Source: Gonapodya prolifera JEL478
Taxonomy: Eukaryota > Monoblepharomycota > Monoblepharidomycetes > Monoblepharidales > Gonapodyaceae
DNA: 64,000 nt
Direction: 5' to 3'
NCBI GenBank assembly: GCA_001574975.1
Contig: KQ965745.1
Span: 434,001 to 498,000, forward strand
Positions 34,701 to 46,128 of this stretch are shown here, one piece after another. The notes beneath the pieces were generated by a model, which saw nothing but the letters and a program-made list of their open reading frames with translations, was not told the origin of the DNA and made no database searches. Made by a program: the position numbers and the translations under genes. Positions within the stretch are counted from its first letter, which is position 1. Every line of letters begins with the position of its first letter.

Positions 34701-37700
34701 TGCTTGAGCTCCAAAGACTATGTCAAGTGCCGCAACGCAATCATCCTTGTCAACTCGATGTCGCGCGTTTTCCCGGCGACGAGAATGCACGTCATTGGTG
34801 GCTATGTGCAGGAATCGCAGAACCTTGGTCCTGCACTGAAGGCTGTTGTACAGTGGGCCGATGCAGAGAAGCTAAACGACCTCAAGCTACTCGCGACGGC
34901 GTGCAAAGTGAACCTGGAGAAGCAGCCGAAACATATTTTCCTGACGACGGAGACCGAATTTATGATCCACACCAAACAGAAGCTTGCAAATCCACCTGCG
35001 ACTCCTGCAACAGCATCTGCTACACCTGCGACTCCCACGACTGTACAGTCTACCCCGACATCCACCGCGCCAACGTCAACAATAAATACACCAGCAGTCC
35101 CTGCGCCGTCGTCCCAGGTGCCTGCTCAGCAAGCCAATACTGCCCCGAAACCCCCTCGGTACGTGTTACATTGTAACCCACCAACTTAGCAACTCTCGGA
35201 TTGAACTCACTTTCTCACGAACAGCCGGGACGAGCCACCCCCCTCGGCGCCGACAACCTCGAAGCGGGATACACCCCCAGCGGCATCATCCGGTGCTGCT
35301 GCTGCGCCTCCCTCACAGCCTACTGGAAACCCTGCGGAGCTCCGTCTTCCCCCACGTCCTGCCGTCGCACCCTCTCGTGCACTCGGCCCCTCCCCACCAG
35401 TCTCCAACCGTCCAAGCCAACCACCAGGTCCACCCCTCCTTAGGACCAGGGAACCTTCTGCACCGGGTGCCGCTGCACTTCTCCGACCCACTGACTCACC
35501 CCCAGCCCTTCGTGACGCCGCGCAAGGGGGGCGTGTACCGAGTCCTCGTCCGCCCCTGCTTCAACCTGCACGAACAAGCGACGAGCGGGATCGTCCCTCA
35601 TCAACAGACTGGGCTGGGGGTGCGTCTCAGGGTGTCTCCGGACGCACGGAGGTACGCGACGTGGAGAGAGAAAGGGAGAGGGAGAGGCAAAGGGAACGCG
35701 AGCAGAGGGAGGAAGCAGAGAGGAATAAAGAGCTTCCGCACGACAAAAGAGCAGATGGGGCCCGAGGGAGGGATGAGAGACAAATTGCTGGTGTTACTCA
35801 GGGGAAAGATGAGAGAGTGAGAGAGAGCGGCACTGTTGCGGGGAGGGGAGATACAAGGGAGAGGGCGAGGTCGCCACCACGACTGGACAGCAATGCTCCG
35901 GGTGGATTGCAGAGAACCTCATCTATGGACTCAAGGAGGAGCGCAGGTGCGGGTGCAAGCGAAGCAGTGAAACCCCCTGGGGCTGAGAGAGAGGTGCGGG
36001 GCCGGGAGGAGGATGGGCGGGTAGGAGCAGACAGGGGAAGAGATCAGGTGGAGAGGGAGAGAGCGTTGCGAAACGCAGTGCTAGCTGAGCGGGGAAGAGA
36101 GAATGCTGGCGATGGACCCAGGTCAGGGAGTACGGATGGAGTTAGGGGAAGGGACACACGGGGAAGGGACGAGAAGGGGGGCCCGGCCAGTGCGACGGGT
36201 GAAAGAAAAGACGATGGAAGAAGGGGCGTGGAGAGGAGGGAAGAGGGCCGGAAGGATGAGAAAGGAGGGGACGATAGAAGCGTCATTGGAAATGCGAAGG
36301 ATGAAAAGAGGGGGGAGGATGGCCCTGCGGGTACTGGTGTTAGTGCGGGAAGAGGACCAGCGGAGGAGATTCAACCTCCGCGGTGGGAGAGACAAAACGA
36401 CGACCGGTCATGGAGGCCTGACAGGGACAGAGATGCGGAGGGTATGAGAAGAGGGGACAGTTGGGCGAGGGGGGACATGGGAGGTTAGATGACCGATGTT
36501 TTTTTTTCTTGATGAGGGTTACTTTAACACGTGATTGCTCCACTCTCGTAGGGTCTCGCCAAGACATGGATCAGCCAATGCTCGGACCAGTGCCCCGTTA
36601 CCCCAACAGAGGTGGTCCTCCACCGTACGCCCAAGGTCCCCCGCCAAGACAGGGTCCTCCTCCCGGAATGCACCCCGGTGCATACTCTGGCGGACCAGTT
36701 GGACGGGGGGGTTGGGGAGGCCCTGCCCCACCAGGGGCAGGTGGTCAAGGGAGGGGTATGGACTATGGTGGGCCTGGCCCAGGAGGCCCGGGAAGGGACA
36801 TGGCTCGGCCCATGCCAGGAGGACCATTTGGTGGAAGTGGTGGGAGAGGTGCGCCGGTGGATAGGGGCGGCATGGTGACTCAAGGATTCACACCTAGAAG
36901 GGGTATTGACGGCGACAGAATGGGTGGTGGCGTTTCAGGGGGCTCTGTGGCATCCACAAGAGGTCCAGATGGGGAAAGGATGGGTGGAGCATCTGGCCCT
37001 GGAAGCCAAGCAGTTGGTGGTAGTGGGGGAGTGTCATCAAGCGGGGTCACTCGTCAGACGAGGCAGCTCACACCGTCGCCCCCCCCTCCACCCCCGACGC
37101 CGCCGCCCGGTGGGGAAGGGGATCGCGGTGGAGGCGGTAGTGGGGGTGGAAGTGCGAGTGGACGCGGGGTGTTTTCGATAAGGGGTGCAGCCGGCAGGAT
37201 GAAGACGGGAGGAGGAAGTGGGGATCAAGGAAGCGAAGGGAGCGGGCGGGAGCGAGAGAGAGACAGAGAACGGGAGAGGGAAAGAGACAGTAGTACGGGT
37301 GGAGGAAAGGACCCTGAAACAACCTTGCCCCCCAGGCCCAGTGGACATGCAAAGCGACCTGCAGCAGACGACGCAGGGCCCAGAGAAGGTGGGGGAAGGA
37401 CAGTCGGCCGAAGTGGTAGTGACCGACGTACGGCGGACGAAGGTGCTGTCAGGGAGGGAACCAAGCGCAGAAGGGTGGACGAAGGAGCAGAAGCTGCCGG
37501 TGCAGCAGGATATGGGAGGGAACGAGGGGAGAGGGAGAGCAGGGAGAGCAGGGACAGAGACAGAGAGAGGGAAAGGGACAAGGACAGAGAGAGGGGGGAT
37601 GCAGCTTTGGAGGGGAAGAACGAGCGAGAAGGCAGAGGCGGTCGACACGGTGGTGACAGTGGTAGAAGGGGTGGAGATCGGCAAGGAGATACAGGGAACG

Positions 37701-38044
37701 AAGCTGGAGGGCACGGAAGAGGGGGACGGGGAGGAGGTGGAGGTGGTGCGGGTGCAAGTGGAACAGTTGACGCTAAGGCTGTGGCGTCACCTGCTCGGGA
37801 CAGGGAGCGAGGCGGCGGAGGTGGGGGCGGAGGATCGCGGGACAAATCTCGCGACCGAGTGAAGCGAGATCGCAGTCGTGAGAAGGATCGCGACAGCACC
37901 AGTGGAAGGGAGAGGGAGGGCCACAATCGCGATAGAGACAGGGACAGGGAGCGGGATAGGGAAAGAGACGGTGGTAGCAAGAGGGAAGGGAGGAGAGAGG
38001 AGGGGAAGGATGAGAGGAGGAGCGGGAGGTCGAAAAGGAAGTGA
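28703..38044 (+). CDS. THO2: THO complex subunit 2 (THO2/THOC2)
   Basis: The protein is the large scaffold of the nuclear THO/TREX complex, coupling transcription to mRNP assembly and export. Fourteen exons starting at ATG 28703 sum to exactly 2593 codons. Boundaries include 28703-28794, 28892-29321, 30044-31315, 31358-31981, 32054-32382, 32454-33117, 33193-33360, 33434-33998, 34061-34227, 34286-34414, 34510-34626, 34689-35158, 35225-36483 and 36552-38044. Family signatures are RQQRHNVLREDTEGW, LSAETVKVHGRRLGKVTH, ESARYIGDLTFDAL, ISPHFFVTFWQLSMYDL and LSSKDYVKCRNAIILVNSM. The last 900 or more residues (from about 35000) are low complexity. Pro/Ala-rich sequence gives way to Arg/Glu/Asp-rich, then Gly/Pro/Met-rich with a G-rich core, then RDRERERD repeats ending GRSKRK. 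Such a tail suits RNA binding or condensate formation (inference). The gene carries an introner-like repeat in intron 2. Confidence 0.93.
29322..30043 (+). repeat. Introner-like repeat A (THO2 intron 2)
   Basis: This 722-nt intron begins GTGCGTG. Its first 300 bases contain GGACTCCGAGGCCT (29346-29359), TGTCCGCCGGAGGCGAATGA, GCGCGGAGCGCGAATGAC and two CGCGGAGCGTATTCCTCC units about 75 bases apart (near 29449 and 29520). Related words occur in two glutamine synthetase introns and two introns of the 46-49 kb gene, always in the sense of the host gene. Confidence 0.6.
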
Positions 38045-38862
38045 GATCGTGTGGACTATGAAATTGGACTCTGTCCTGTAAGACATAGTTGATGGCGCAG
38101 ATTGTGACAAACTAGTAAAATTGAATTCACATTTTATCGTCGTGACCCCACCACTCAGAAAAAGAAAGAGACAAATGGGTGATGGGAGTGGATAGGCGGC
38201 AATGTTATGAATTGAGATAAGAATGAGATGAAAGAGCGGAGTTAGAATGGGTTCTGAGAAAAATTGATGTGTATTTATAATGTATTTGATATAAAGAAAG
38301 AAAACGGGTTCCGAAACTATTTTTGTTGTGAAATTACAAAACATAAACAATATAAAGAATCGAGAAATTGTCGCGGTAACGATCTTGGTTTCGCTAGCGT
38401 GTGGTATGACATTTGGTGAGGGATGACTCTTATCATATAATCCACACTTCCAGTCCGAACCCTTAACGTTTTTTCTTTTACACGAAAACCGGTATCCTTT
38501 GTAAAAAACAAATTCTTTATCCATCGTATCGTTTCTCGGACTTGCCAGTCTGGGAATTGCCTTCGAAAAATGTTGTTCACTTGCACCAGTCTATCCCGAC
38601 AGGAACAACAGTCCCTTTTCGTGCCTTTGCAATAACGCAGAAGCTAGCAGTTCTGCTATCAATCGTCTCTTCCGTCCCTAATTCTAGGCTGCAGTCACCG
38701 ATGTGGAAAATGAACCAGAAAGTGAAAAGAACCCCAAACAAAACCTAATCAAAGTCTCGGGATGCAGGCCGGCAGCAGTGTCACCTTTTCACCAGAAATG
38801 TCTTTCGCTAACTTTATGGAGTTATACTGGGTGCATGGGAGTGTGGACTCTCATTGTGGAGC
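38045..38862. other. AT-rich spacer downstream of THO2
   Basis: About 800 bases, much more AT-rich than THO2, with no supported gene. It separates THO2 from its decayed partial copy. Confidence 0.5.
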
Positions 38863-40310
38863 GTGAGATCGAACGAGCAAGTGTAAGACAGAGGGAGCGA
38901 GAGCGGAGGGAGGAGACCGAGAGGATGGAAGAGCTTTCACACGACAAGGCAGCCAACGGGGTGCTGACTAGAGACGAGAGGAGGGGTTTGGATGTCTTAC
39001 AACGCAAGAATGAGATTGGGAGGGAAGGGGGCCCGGTGAGGGGAATGGATGATCACAGGTCGAGGTCGGCGTCGGCAATTGGAGGTTTAGTAGTCATAGC
39101 AAAGAGGCGCATTGTTGGCAGAGAATCGGCGGAGCGGCTTTGGGGAGGAGCGGTATGAGAGCATAGGAGGTAGCGGGGATGGGAATGGGGGTTGGGAAAA
39201 TGAATATCACGCAAGGGATAACCAAGGTGGCGGGGTGAGCGGAGATGGAAGTCGCAGTGGGCTGAGTAGGACTGGTGTTTGGGGGAGAGACATGAGGGGT
39301 TCGTTTGGAATGTTGTGATACGGTTGGATTCCCTGCTGACCGTTCATCACCACCCGATTCTTAGGATCCCGTCAAGACATGGACCAGCCCATGCTTGCGC
39401 CGCCTGAGCGATACCCTTACAGAGGAGACGCTCCGCACCACTCCCAGGGACACCAGACGAGACAGGAGCCCCACCCAGAAAACACGCTTCCGGGTACGCC
39501 TTTGCACCACACAGAACGGGTTGGTAGAGCACTTCTGGCAAGGTTGGAGCAGCCATGGACTATGATGAGCTTCTCCGGGGCCCAGGGAAAGTCTTCCTGT
39601 TCGAACTACGAGGGACCCATACCCTGGGGTGAGGAGACACTTACCCGTGGGTAGACGGGTCGTAGAGGCGCAAGGGTTCACTCCAAGAAAGGAAGTGGAC
39701 GACGAAATATTGTCCAAAGCTTCCGACTTCGTCGGGACAGAGCAAGCCAGAGGGGTGTCCAGGCGCACCACGAGGCGAACATCTTCGCCTCCTCCGCCGC
39801 CACCAATGTCGCCAGCTGGAGAAGATAATCGCAGTGAAAGTGGAAGTCTAGGTGGCAGTACGAATGGGGGTGCAGAGCTCCCGATCCGGGGTGCGACCGG
39901 ACGTTCGAAGACGAGCGGTGCCAGTGGGGGGCAAGGTGATGAGGGCAATTTGAGGGAGAGGGGACGACTGCGGGAAGACGAACAGCGAAACGAATGGGAG
40001 AAAGATAGCCGAACGAGCTTCGCACGTTACTCGGAATCAGGAAGTGAGCGGGAAAACCGCAGGCTGAGGCTGATTGGTAGACCAGGACGCAACGACAGAG
40101 AAACTGAGGGTCGGACCGACCCGCGATCATCGAAAGAAATGAGGGACGGAGCGAAGAGAAGGAGCCCGATCATGAGAGGGAGAGGGAGAAGCACCAAAGG
40201 GAGAAGGATGTGGTGAAGAAGCGCGATCATGAGACGGAGAGGGAGAAGCACCAAAGAGAGGGGTGGAACGAGGAGAGTCGGAAGAATGCGGGCTCAAGGC
40301 GGAAATGAGG
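38863..40310 (+). pseudogene. Decayed tandem duplicate of the THO2 3' end
   Basis: The copy corresponds to THO2 from about 35660 to the stop at 38044. Matching stretches include VERERERERQREREQREEAE against VEREIERASVRQRERERREE, then KELPHDKRADGA against EELSHDKAANGV. SRQDMDQPMLGPVPRYPNRG matches SRQDMDQPMLAPPERYPYRG, and QGFTPRRGID matches QGFTPRKEVD. Pro-rich and Ser/Gly segments follow in the same order. The copy keeps a splice acceptor (TTCTTAG near 39364) where THO2 has its last acceptor, so it arose by DNA duplication and not from an mRNA. It is about 1.45 kb against 2.4 kb in the parent, lacks upstream exons, and its pieces fall in several frames with large internal losses. It ends in local tandem units at 40164-40257. 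Confidence 0.8.
40164..40257 (+). repeat. Two-copy tandem repeat in the THO2 relic
   Basis: The word CGATCATGAGA followed by GGAGAGGGAGAAGCACCAAA occurs near 40167 and again near 40224, separated by GAAGGATGTGGTGAAGAAG. It looks like a recent local duplication inside the relic. Confidence 0.6.
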
Positions 40311-40749
40311 TTTGGTATTGTGCGTTTTTACGAGTTAAATTTTCAAAAGATGAGTTTAAGTTTGGGGTGTGATCTTCGTCACTGGTCAGCGAAGACATTG
40401 ATCGTGACATTCTTCGCTACTGGTGCGAGCAAAACCACGCACATTGAAATGCGGTGAGGAGATGCTCGGTGCTCTGACATTTAAATAAAATGCTTCCGTG
40501 CAACAGAATGTTCAACGCCATTGCAACAGAGAGATCTCGGGAAAGCGTCATAATCAAGGATACTCTTGCAATTCAATCTTATTTCAAGCCATCTTCCTGC
40601 GGAATAGAGTTCTGCACGAATTGTGGGGCCACCATTCGAAGATGTCACATTTGCTGAGGCGGCCTCAAACTGAGGGCTCAGACAGCTGCACCCGCCGGGT
40701 CAAATTAAAACCCAGGGCGCAACGCTTCCAACTCCACAGAAAGGAACAG

Positions 40750-41177
40750 ATGACTGTCGCGGATCTCTTCAAGAAGGCTTTCACGGCCGACACCACCAAC
40801 ACGACTCCAAGGCACGTTATCCTTTCAGCGTACTCCGTGCACCAGCCGGAACCTCCACAAACGCCACGAACGTATCTATCCCACACAGCTCCCCCAGAGC
40901 CCCCGCCATCGTCACCCAAGTCACAATCGGCCGGACCCGGGGGGACCTCGTAGACGCGAAATACTATTACGTCTCCACAACCGTCTCACCCATGGTGACG
41001 TTCAAATTCCGCGGCCCGGCGCCCGTGGAGGAGTGTGTCGCCTTTGTGGTGGAGCAGATGGGCAAGAGGGGCGTGACTGTGCCCAAGGACGTGCTGGACA
41101 AGATGGTGGTGGATGACCCGATGGCGACGGACGCGAATGTCGACAGGGACGTGCCGATTGGTGGGGGGGTTTACTGA
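40750..41177 (+). CDS. Hypothetical protein, structure unresolved
   Basis: A possible start MTVADLFKKAFTADTTNTTP (ATG 40750) is followed, in another frame, by a convincing coding stretch. That stretch reads IVTQVTIGRTRGDLVDAKYY, then STTVSPMVTFKFRGPAPVEE, then KRGVTVPKDVLDKMVVDD, to a stop at 41175-41177. A short intron with acceptor CCTTTCAG near 40831 might connect them, but no donor gives a clean frame. I recognise no family. Just upstream, IEFCTNCGATIRRCHIC (about 40604-40655) looks like a zinc-ribbon fragment and may be an earlier exon or a relic. Confidence 0.3.
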
Positions 41178-41422
41178 GACGGTGCAAAGTTGATTATATG
41201 GTGCGAGAGGAGTTTGGATATTCGTTCATGACCTTGTGCAGGACGGACACTTGCAACTCGCGAGGGGGAATAAAAGCACGCATGTTAAATGTTCCACGTA
41301 CACTTCATTGATTGTACCGAATGAACACAGGTTGCCTAAATACTGAGAATATAGGCTACGATAAACCTAAGATTGAACCACGCTACAAGTCTGTAGACGA
41401 TCTATCTACACGCAGTGTGCAT

Positions 41423-43074
41423 TCAGTTTGCTGGCGCCACCTCGTCAATCGCAAAATCACCAATGTTCCAAAAATCCTCCCGACAAATTGTCTTGTGTCG
41501 CGCCCAGCGCGCTTTTTTGACAGTTTGCGTCGCAGAACATTGCCAGCCTGCACTTTGCGCACGTCTTTTTCGGTGCAAGATTGCTGCATCCAACAGCGGC
41601 GCAAACATACTCAATGTTGTTGCTTCCCGCAAACTCCATCATCTCCTTTTGCGTATCGGCAACAATCTTGAGAAACAGCCGTCCCATTTTACTCTTTGGA
41701 GCTCCCCTGCCCACCGTCTCGCCACCCAATATTTCGCTCAATCCATCATACTTCAAATACAGTGTCGCACATGTGGTATTGTACAGATTCCGCCCCTTCA
41801 CGACACTGCTGTCCGCATCCAATCTCCTAACCAGCTCGTAAACCGAGATCAGTTTCAAAGCACGTTCAAACGCTTTGCGTGTTGTGTTACAACAAGCGCA
41901 AAGTTCTTTGCTGCTGCCCTGCCTTGTCCATCTCGGGAGAGAGAACGAAGCGGTTGAGGCATTTGAACAGGTGCTTGGACGTGCTTCCATCTGTCGACAC
42001 ATCCTGGTGAGGTCAAGACAGAGCAGTAGCCCTGCAGTCCCTGTTGATAGCGAGCCCGATGTACTCCATGAGATCGGGAAGAAGTCCCGAAGTGGGGTCG
42101 AGTATGAGTCTGCAACACACAACTTTTGCACTGGGTCGCAGTACTCCAATGTTCCCAGCACCAGTTGTTCTTGCATGCCCCGCAGGGAAAGAGCGTACGC
42201 TCCGAAGACCCGCATTGTCCGCAGCACGAGGTATCACACAGAGTACGAACAGCTGGGCCAAGAAGTACCACACGAGGCACAAGATCGGGTGTTGCCACAT
42301 GCGCACCAACGTGTTGGAGCTCGATCTGGGTCGGCGGGATTGGGGAGGGAGATGTATAGTCCACATTGTGCGCAGTTTGAATCAATCAGGCAGCTTGCGC
42401 AATGAGGTGACGGTGTCGGTGCGTTGGAGGGAATCAGAGAGAATGACTCCTCCGCGCACACAAAGCCATCCACGCCAAACCGTCTTCCTTCACATGAGGG
42501 TAACCGGCATTGCTGTGGGCGAAGCGTTGCTGGCAACTCAGAGACTTCGCGAGCTAGCGTATCTTCGAGTTGGCTAAGTACGGAAGTTCCAACAAGAGCG
42601 CAACCAGTAAGGTCCAACAGCTTGAGAGTGCTTGCGTGGGGATCCAGCACTAATGGATGGTGCCGTGTTTGGTCGAAACGTTGTTGATATTGATGGCCTA
42701 CATCGTCTGAAACGAACTTCACAGAGATTTGGCCATGTGATTACTGAGAGGAGTGTCCTGATGGTGATGCGCACAGAGCCCGTGATTGACACGCTCCGAG
42801 CTCGAGAGAAGAGCCGTGCCATAACAATGGGGAGCTCCTCGCCCTCGTCCGCGAGCAGGCAGGCAATCGAATACATGGCTTCCACGAATCCAATGTCGCT
42901 CTGGGTTTCATTGTCCATAAAAGACAGCCGAATGAATAGTCGCTCTGATGCAGCCTCCCGGCGGATAGCAACGTTGCAGCGCGCGACGCGGAGGAGGTCG
43001 GTCGTGGAGAGGAACTGGCATACGCCCCGCATGGTTTCGACGGGAAGGTGGAGTAAAGAGGTCGAGGAAAGCAT
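41423..43074 (-). pseudogene. F-box plus zinc-finger/MYND gene with disrupted frame
   Basis: ATG 43074 opens with an F-box-like helix set (LLHLPVETMRGVCQFLSTTD, LLRVARCNVAIRREAASE). A 64-nt intron with donor GTTTCA joins to STLKLLDLTGCALVG, an LRR-like turn. Cysteine clusters follow: HCASCLIDSNCAQCG, then CGQCGSSERTLFPCGACKNN. Further on come DPTSGLLPDLMEY and a C-terminal MYND finger, CSNLAPKKTCAKCRLAMFC with CQK. The MYND helix (RWARHKTIC) continues only in another frame, because a six-A run sits at the junction near 41514. Another frame change near 42115 cannot be explained by an intron of normal size. Either the gene is decaying, the assembly has small errors, or splicing is unusual. F-box and MYND genes are recruiters for ubiquitin ligases and other complexes. 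Confidence 0.55.
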
Positions 43075-43489
43075 CTGATGAGGTCTCGCTGGGGCGGGGG
43101 TGGAGAGAAAAGCGGTGGATGGACGAATTTGGAAGTTTTGGAGGTGAAGGTGAGTCTGTCGGTCAGTGGTCAGTGAACTTCATGCGGTGACGGAGCTGGT
43201 CCACTCAACGACACTTTTATATAATACGTCCCCTAACGCCGCGCGCAACGAGCAGGGGAGTGTTGCCCAGGATATAAAAATAAGAAAGGAAGAAGAGATA
43301 TGCATTCCACAGGGAGGTGATTTCATATTTACATTGATCGCATCTTTGAGCCGTCGCATTGACTTCAAAAACGTTTCATTTGTGTGCGCTAAAATGTAAA
43401 TCCACTTGACTAGGCCTGGGTGTTCGTGTCCGCTGCTTTTGGAACTTGGACAATCAACATCGACATCTAATACGACCAATCTCCGCGCA
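43075..43489. other. Divergent promoter region between two F-box genes
   Basis: This 415-base spacer lies between the minus-strand F-box/MYND gene and the plus-strand F-box gene. A TTTTATATAA box occurs at 43214-43223. No gene is seen. Confidence 0.5.
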
Positions 43490-44884
43490 ATGGACTCCCT
43501 TCCCCTGGAAGTCATCCAGCGAATACCCCGTTTCCTCCCCCCAAAGACCTTTTACGCAATCATCCCACTAGTTTCCCGTGGCCTTCTGGAGGCCACCTTC
43601 AACTGCATTCCTGGTTGTCGGGACCGAAAATTGGGTATCAACTGCACGCTCCGCGTGATGGACAGAAAGCGCGATTCACTCGCCGTTGGGCGTTCCCCCG
43701 GGATGGAGTTCACTCTGGTGAAGAATAGGCGAGGCACGACGTGGACGGGAGTGAACGTTGATCTTCATCTTGGATTCAGGGGCGTAGGTCGCATGATTGT
43801 GGGCGACCATGAGACGCTGGAGTCCTTGTTCCTTACCCGGATCCGTCGAAGTCGCACATGGCTCAGCAACCGGCGATTGAAGGTTGTGGTTTCGACCGTT
43901 GTTTTCAACGGGAACGTAAGCGCAGGATCGTATTTTGCCGATTGGCAGAGTCCATTCGCAATTCCCCTTGGTGCACAAGTGGTGCTTTGGGAGCTGGCAC
44001 ACCTCGCATCAGCACACGGGGCGGATTTACAACTCAAGGACGACCCCTTCCTCTCTACAACATCAAACACATTGGCCACGATTCCTTTCGAGACGTCCTT
44101 TCCCAACATCTCTTCTTTGACGTTGCTGAGAAATGGTAGAAAGAACTGGCTGAGAAACTTGGAGGGCTTAACGACACTGCTCATTCGCCTCCCTGATGTC
44201 GAGAAGTTCTTCTCTTCCTTAGATTACCCTCCAATGTTTCCGCTGGAGTGTCTGGAACATTTATTACCACTTGATCGACGCAGGAAAATCAAAGTTTGGC
44301 ATATCAACAGTGTAGATGAGCCGTTTCGAGCAATCGATACTCTCCGAGTGTTTCCCAACGTCAGTAAACTTGGTAACATTGGCCTCCGCTTTGGTGGACC
44401 CAATCAAAAACCTGCCTATCCACGCCCCCCAAATCTAAAGGAGCTGCTCAAAGAATCACAATTGCAGGAGTTGGACCTTGCTTTGAGCTATAACAGGGTG
44501 GTCTTCCAGGATTTTGACTCCTCTGAAGGTGAAAATGCAGATGCGCGGTTCAAAAATATGCTCGAGCTGGCAGGAACAATTGTTGGAGAGCCCGAGAGGC
44601 TTAAAACTGTGAACATTTTCTTATCCATTTGGTTTGAGGAGTCTGATTTATACCACGCGGTCAGGAGGAGGGTGTGGGAGGAAATATGGAGCGATTTCAA
44701 AGATACTCTGGATACCATGTTCAAGGCGCGCTCTGGTTTCAAAGGAAACTGTCGGTTTATTTTCCAAGACACTCGTCTGGATTCCTACGGACTCAGTAAA
44801 AAGAAGCTATCTGAGTTGTTGGGCGAGGTGGTCGATCTCGCGGCGAGGGCGGGAGTTACATTCATTAGCGAACTCCAGATTTAA
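43490..44884 (+). CDS. F-box-like protein with leucine-rich C-terminal region
   Basis: This is a single-exon gene of 464 residues. The start is the ATG at 43490 (MDSLPLEVIQRIPRFLPPKT), which is itself the beginning of a degenerate F-box. The following region reads AIIPLVSRGLLEATFN, as in the second F-box helix. The remainder is rich in Leu/Ile beta-strand and turn patterns, for example PNISSLTLLRNGRKNWLRNL and QLQELDLALSYN. This is consistent with a loose LRR-type substrate-binding domain. It probably links an unknown substrate to an SCF ubiquitin ligase. Adjacent F-box/MYND sequence on the other strand suggests a local family expansion. No closer assignment is possible. Confidence 0.7.
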   Translation: MDSLPLEVIQRIPRFLPPKTFYAIIPLVSRGLLEATFNCIPGCRDRKLGINCTLRVMDRKRDSLAVGRSPGMEFTLVKNRRGTTWTGVNVDLHLGFRGVGRMIVGDHETLESLFLTRIRRSRTWLSNRRLKVVVSTVVFNGNVSAGSYFADWQSPFAIPLGAQVVLWELAHLASAHGADLQLKDDPFLSTTSNTLATIPFETSFPNISSLTLLRNGRKNWLRNLEGLTTLLIRLPDVEKFFSSLDYPPMFPLECLEHLLPLDRRRKIKVWHINSVDEPFRAIDTLRVFPNVSKLGNIGLRFGGPNQKPAYPRPPNLKELLKESQLQELDLALSYNRVVFQDFDSSEGENADARFKNMLELAGTIVGEPERLKTVNIFLSIWFEESDLYHAVRRRVWEEIWSDFKDTLDTMFKARSGFKGNCRFIFQDTRLDSYGLSKKKLSELLGEVVDLAARAGVTFISELQI

Positions 44885-46128
44885 TTTTATTGATGTAACA
44901 CTTTGAGTGACCGTCAAAGACATTGACAAACTACACTTGATTCGATGATGTGAGTGGCCTGGCCCCTGGTTGATGGTTAGTGGAAAGACAGGAAATCATC
45001 TTGTAAGCGCGTACTACCAAAATCCAAAAATGACGTCCGTGAAAAGTCCAAACTATATATTTGAGATCATCAGTGCGTTGCTCGGTGCTGCGACGTTGGT
45101 GCGTTGGAATACACAGTGCCGATTCTGCCATCCATTCTGCACGCCGGGGCAGTATCCTCCGACCCCCTGTCGTGTGTCATTTGAGTCGGCACGCAGGGGT
45201 ATCTCGTGCCGCTTATGTGTCGATTGGATCAGCTCAAGTGTCGACTGCCGACTGCCGAACGAGAAACGATTCGTTGGGGTTCCGTTCCCCGTTCCCCTTG
45301 CGCCGATCCGCCGACGTCGGCTCCCGACTCCCTCTGCCGTCCTCCCTCTGCCGCCCTCCCGTCCTCTCTCTTTCCGGATGGCACAAACCCGCGATCCCGC
45401 GTCTCGTCTCGTCTCGTCTCGTCTTGGCCAAATCCAAATACCCGGAGGCCAGATGCGGGATGGGCAGATGGCAGATGACAGGTGTCAAGTGCCAAGACGA
45501 CCCGGCGCGTAAGACAGTCGCCGTCGGGCGGAGTCCTGAGTTTCTCGGTGCGTTGAGGCCTGAGGGCTCTTTCATCCTCGATATCGCACCGCGAGAGTCA
45601 TCCGGTCCCGGCCCCGCGGTGTATTCTCCTCCGGCAGATGGCAGATGCCAGAGGGTCATGTGCCGTGCTACCAAGCGACACGAGCGCACACGGCGACTCC
45701 GACTTGACCGACCGGGGGGGGGCAGAAGAGCGTGGGGTGCGTGTCGCTTTGAACGCGGCACATGCCATGCGATGCCGGGGGAGAGGGAGAGCAGAGATGG
45801 TCGGCGCAGAGGGCGAGATTGCGAGTGTCCAGGAGAGAGCGCGAGGGAGGGAAAGAGAGGGGGACATGGCGGTGGTGGAGAAGGGGAAACCGTCGTGACT
45901 GCGGTGACTCTGGTCATCGTGGCGTGTGGCGCAGCACTGCTCCTCCCGCGCCACCTCGATAAGGCGGGCCACGGGAGGGCACCACCAGGGCACACGCGAC
46001 GCAGGAAGAGCGAGACGGTGCACGCACGGGCCAGGAAGCGACAGCGCGGCAGATCGGGACGCGCATCGACCGCAGCAGAGGCAGCAGAGGCAGCAGAGGC
46101 AGCAGAGGCAGCAGACGGAGACGCGGAC
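44885..46128. other. Intergenic or 5' leader region with simple repeats
   Basis: About 1.2 kb ahead of the 754-aa gene. It holds a (CTCGT)n tract at 45400-45425, GCAGATG-type near-repeats at 45463-45480 and 45629-45645, and a five-copy 9-bp repeat (GCAGCAGAG) at 46072-46115. The frame of the next gene is open back to 45061, so its true start could be upstream. Confidence 0.45.

Noticed and set aside
37225-37980. Minus-strand Ser/Leu/Pro-rich frame of 251 codons
   Set aside because: It is the complement of the RDRERE-coding THO2 tail; the repeats mirror the sense strand.
45400-45425. (CTCGT)n tract considered as a CRISPR-like or telomeric array
   Set aside because: Simple 5-bp microsatellite without spacers; not the fungal telomere unit TTAGGG.
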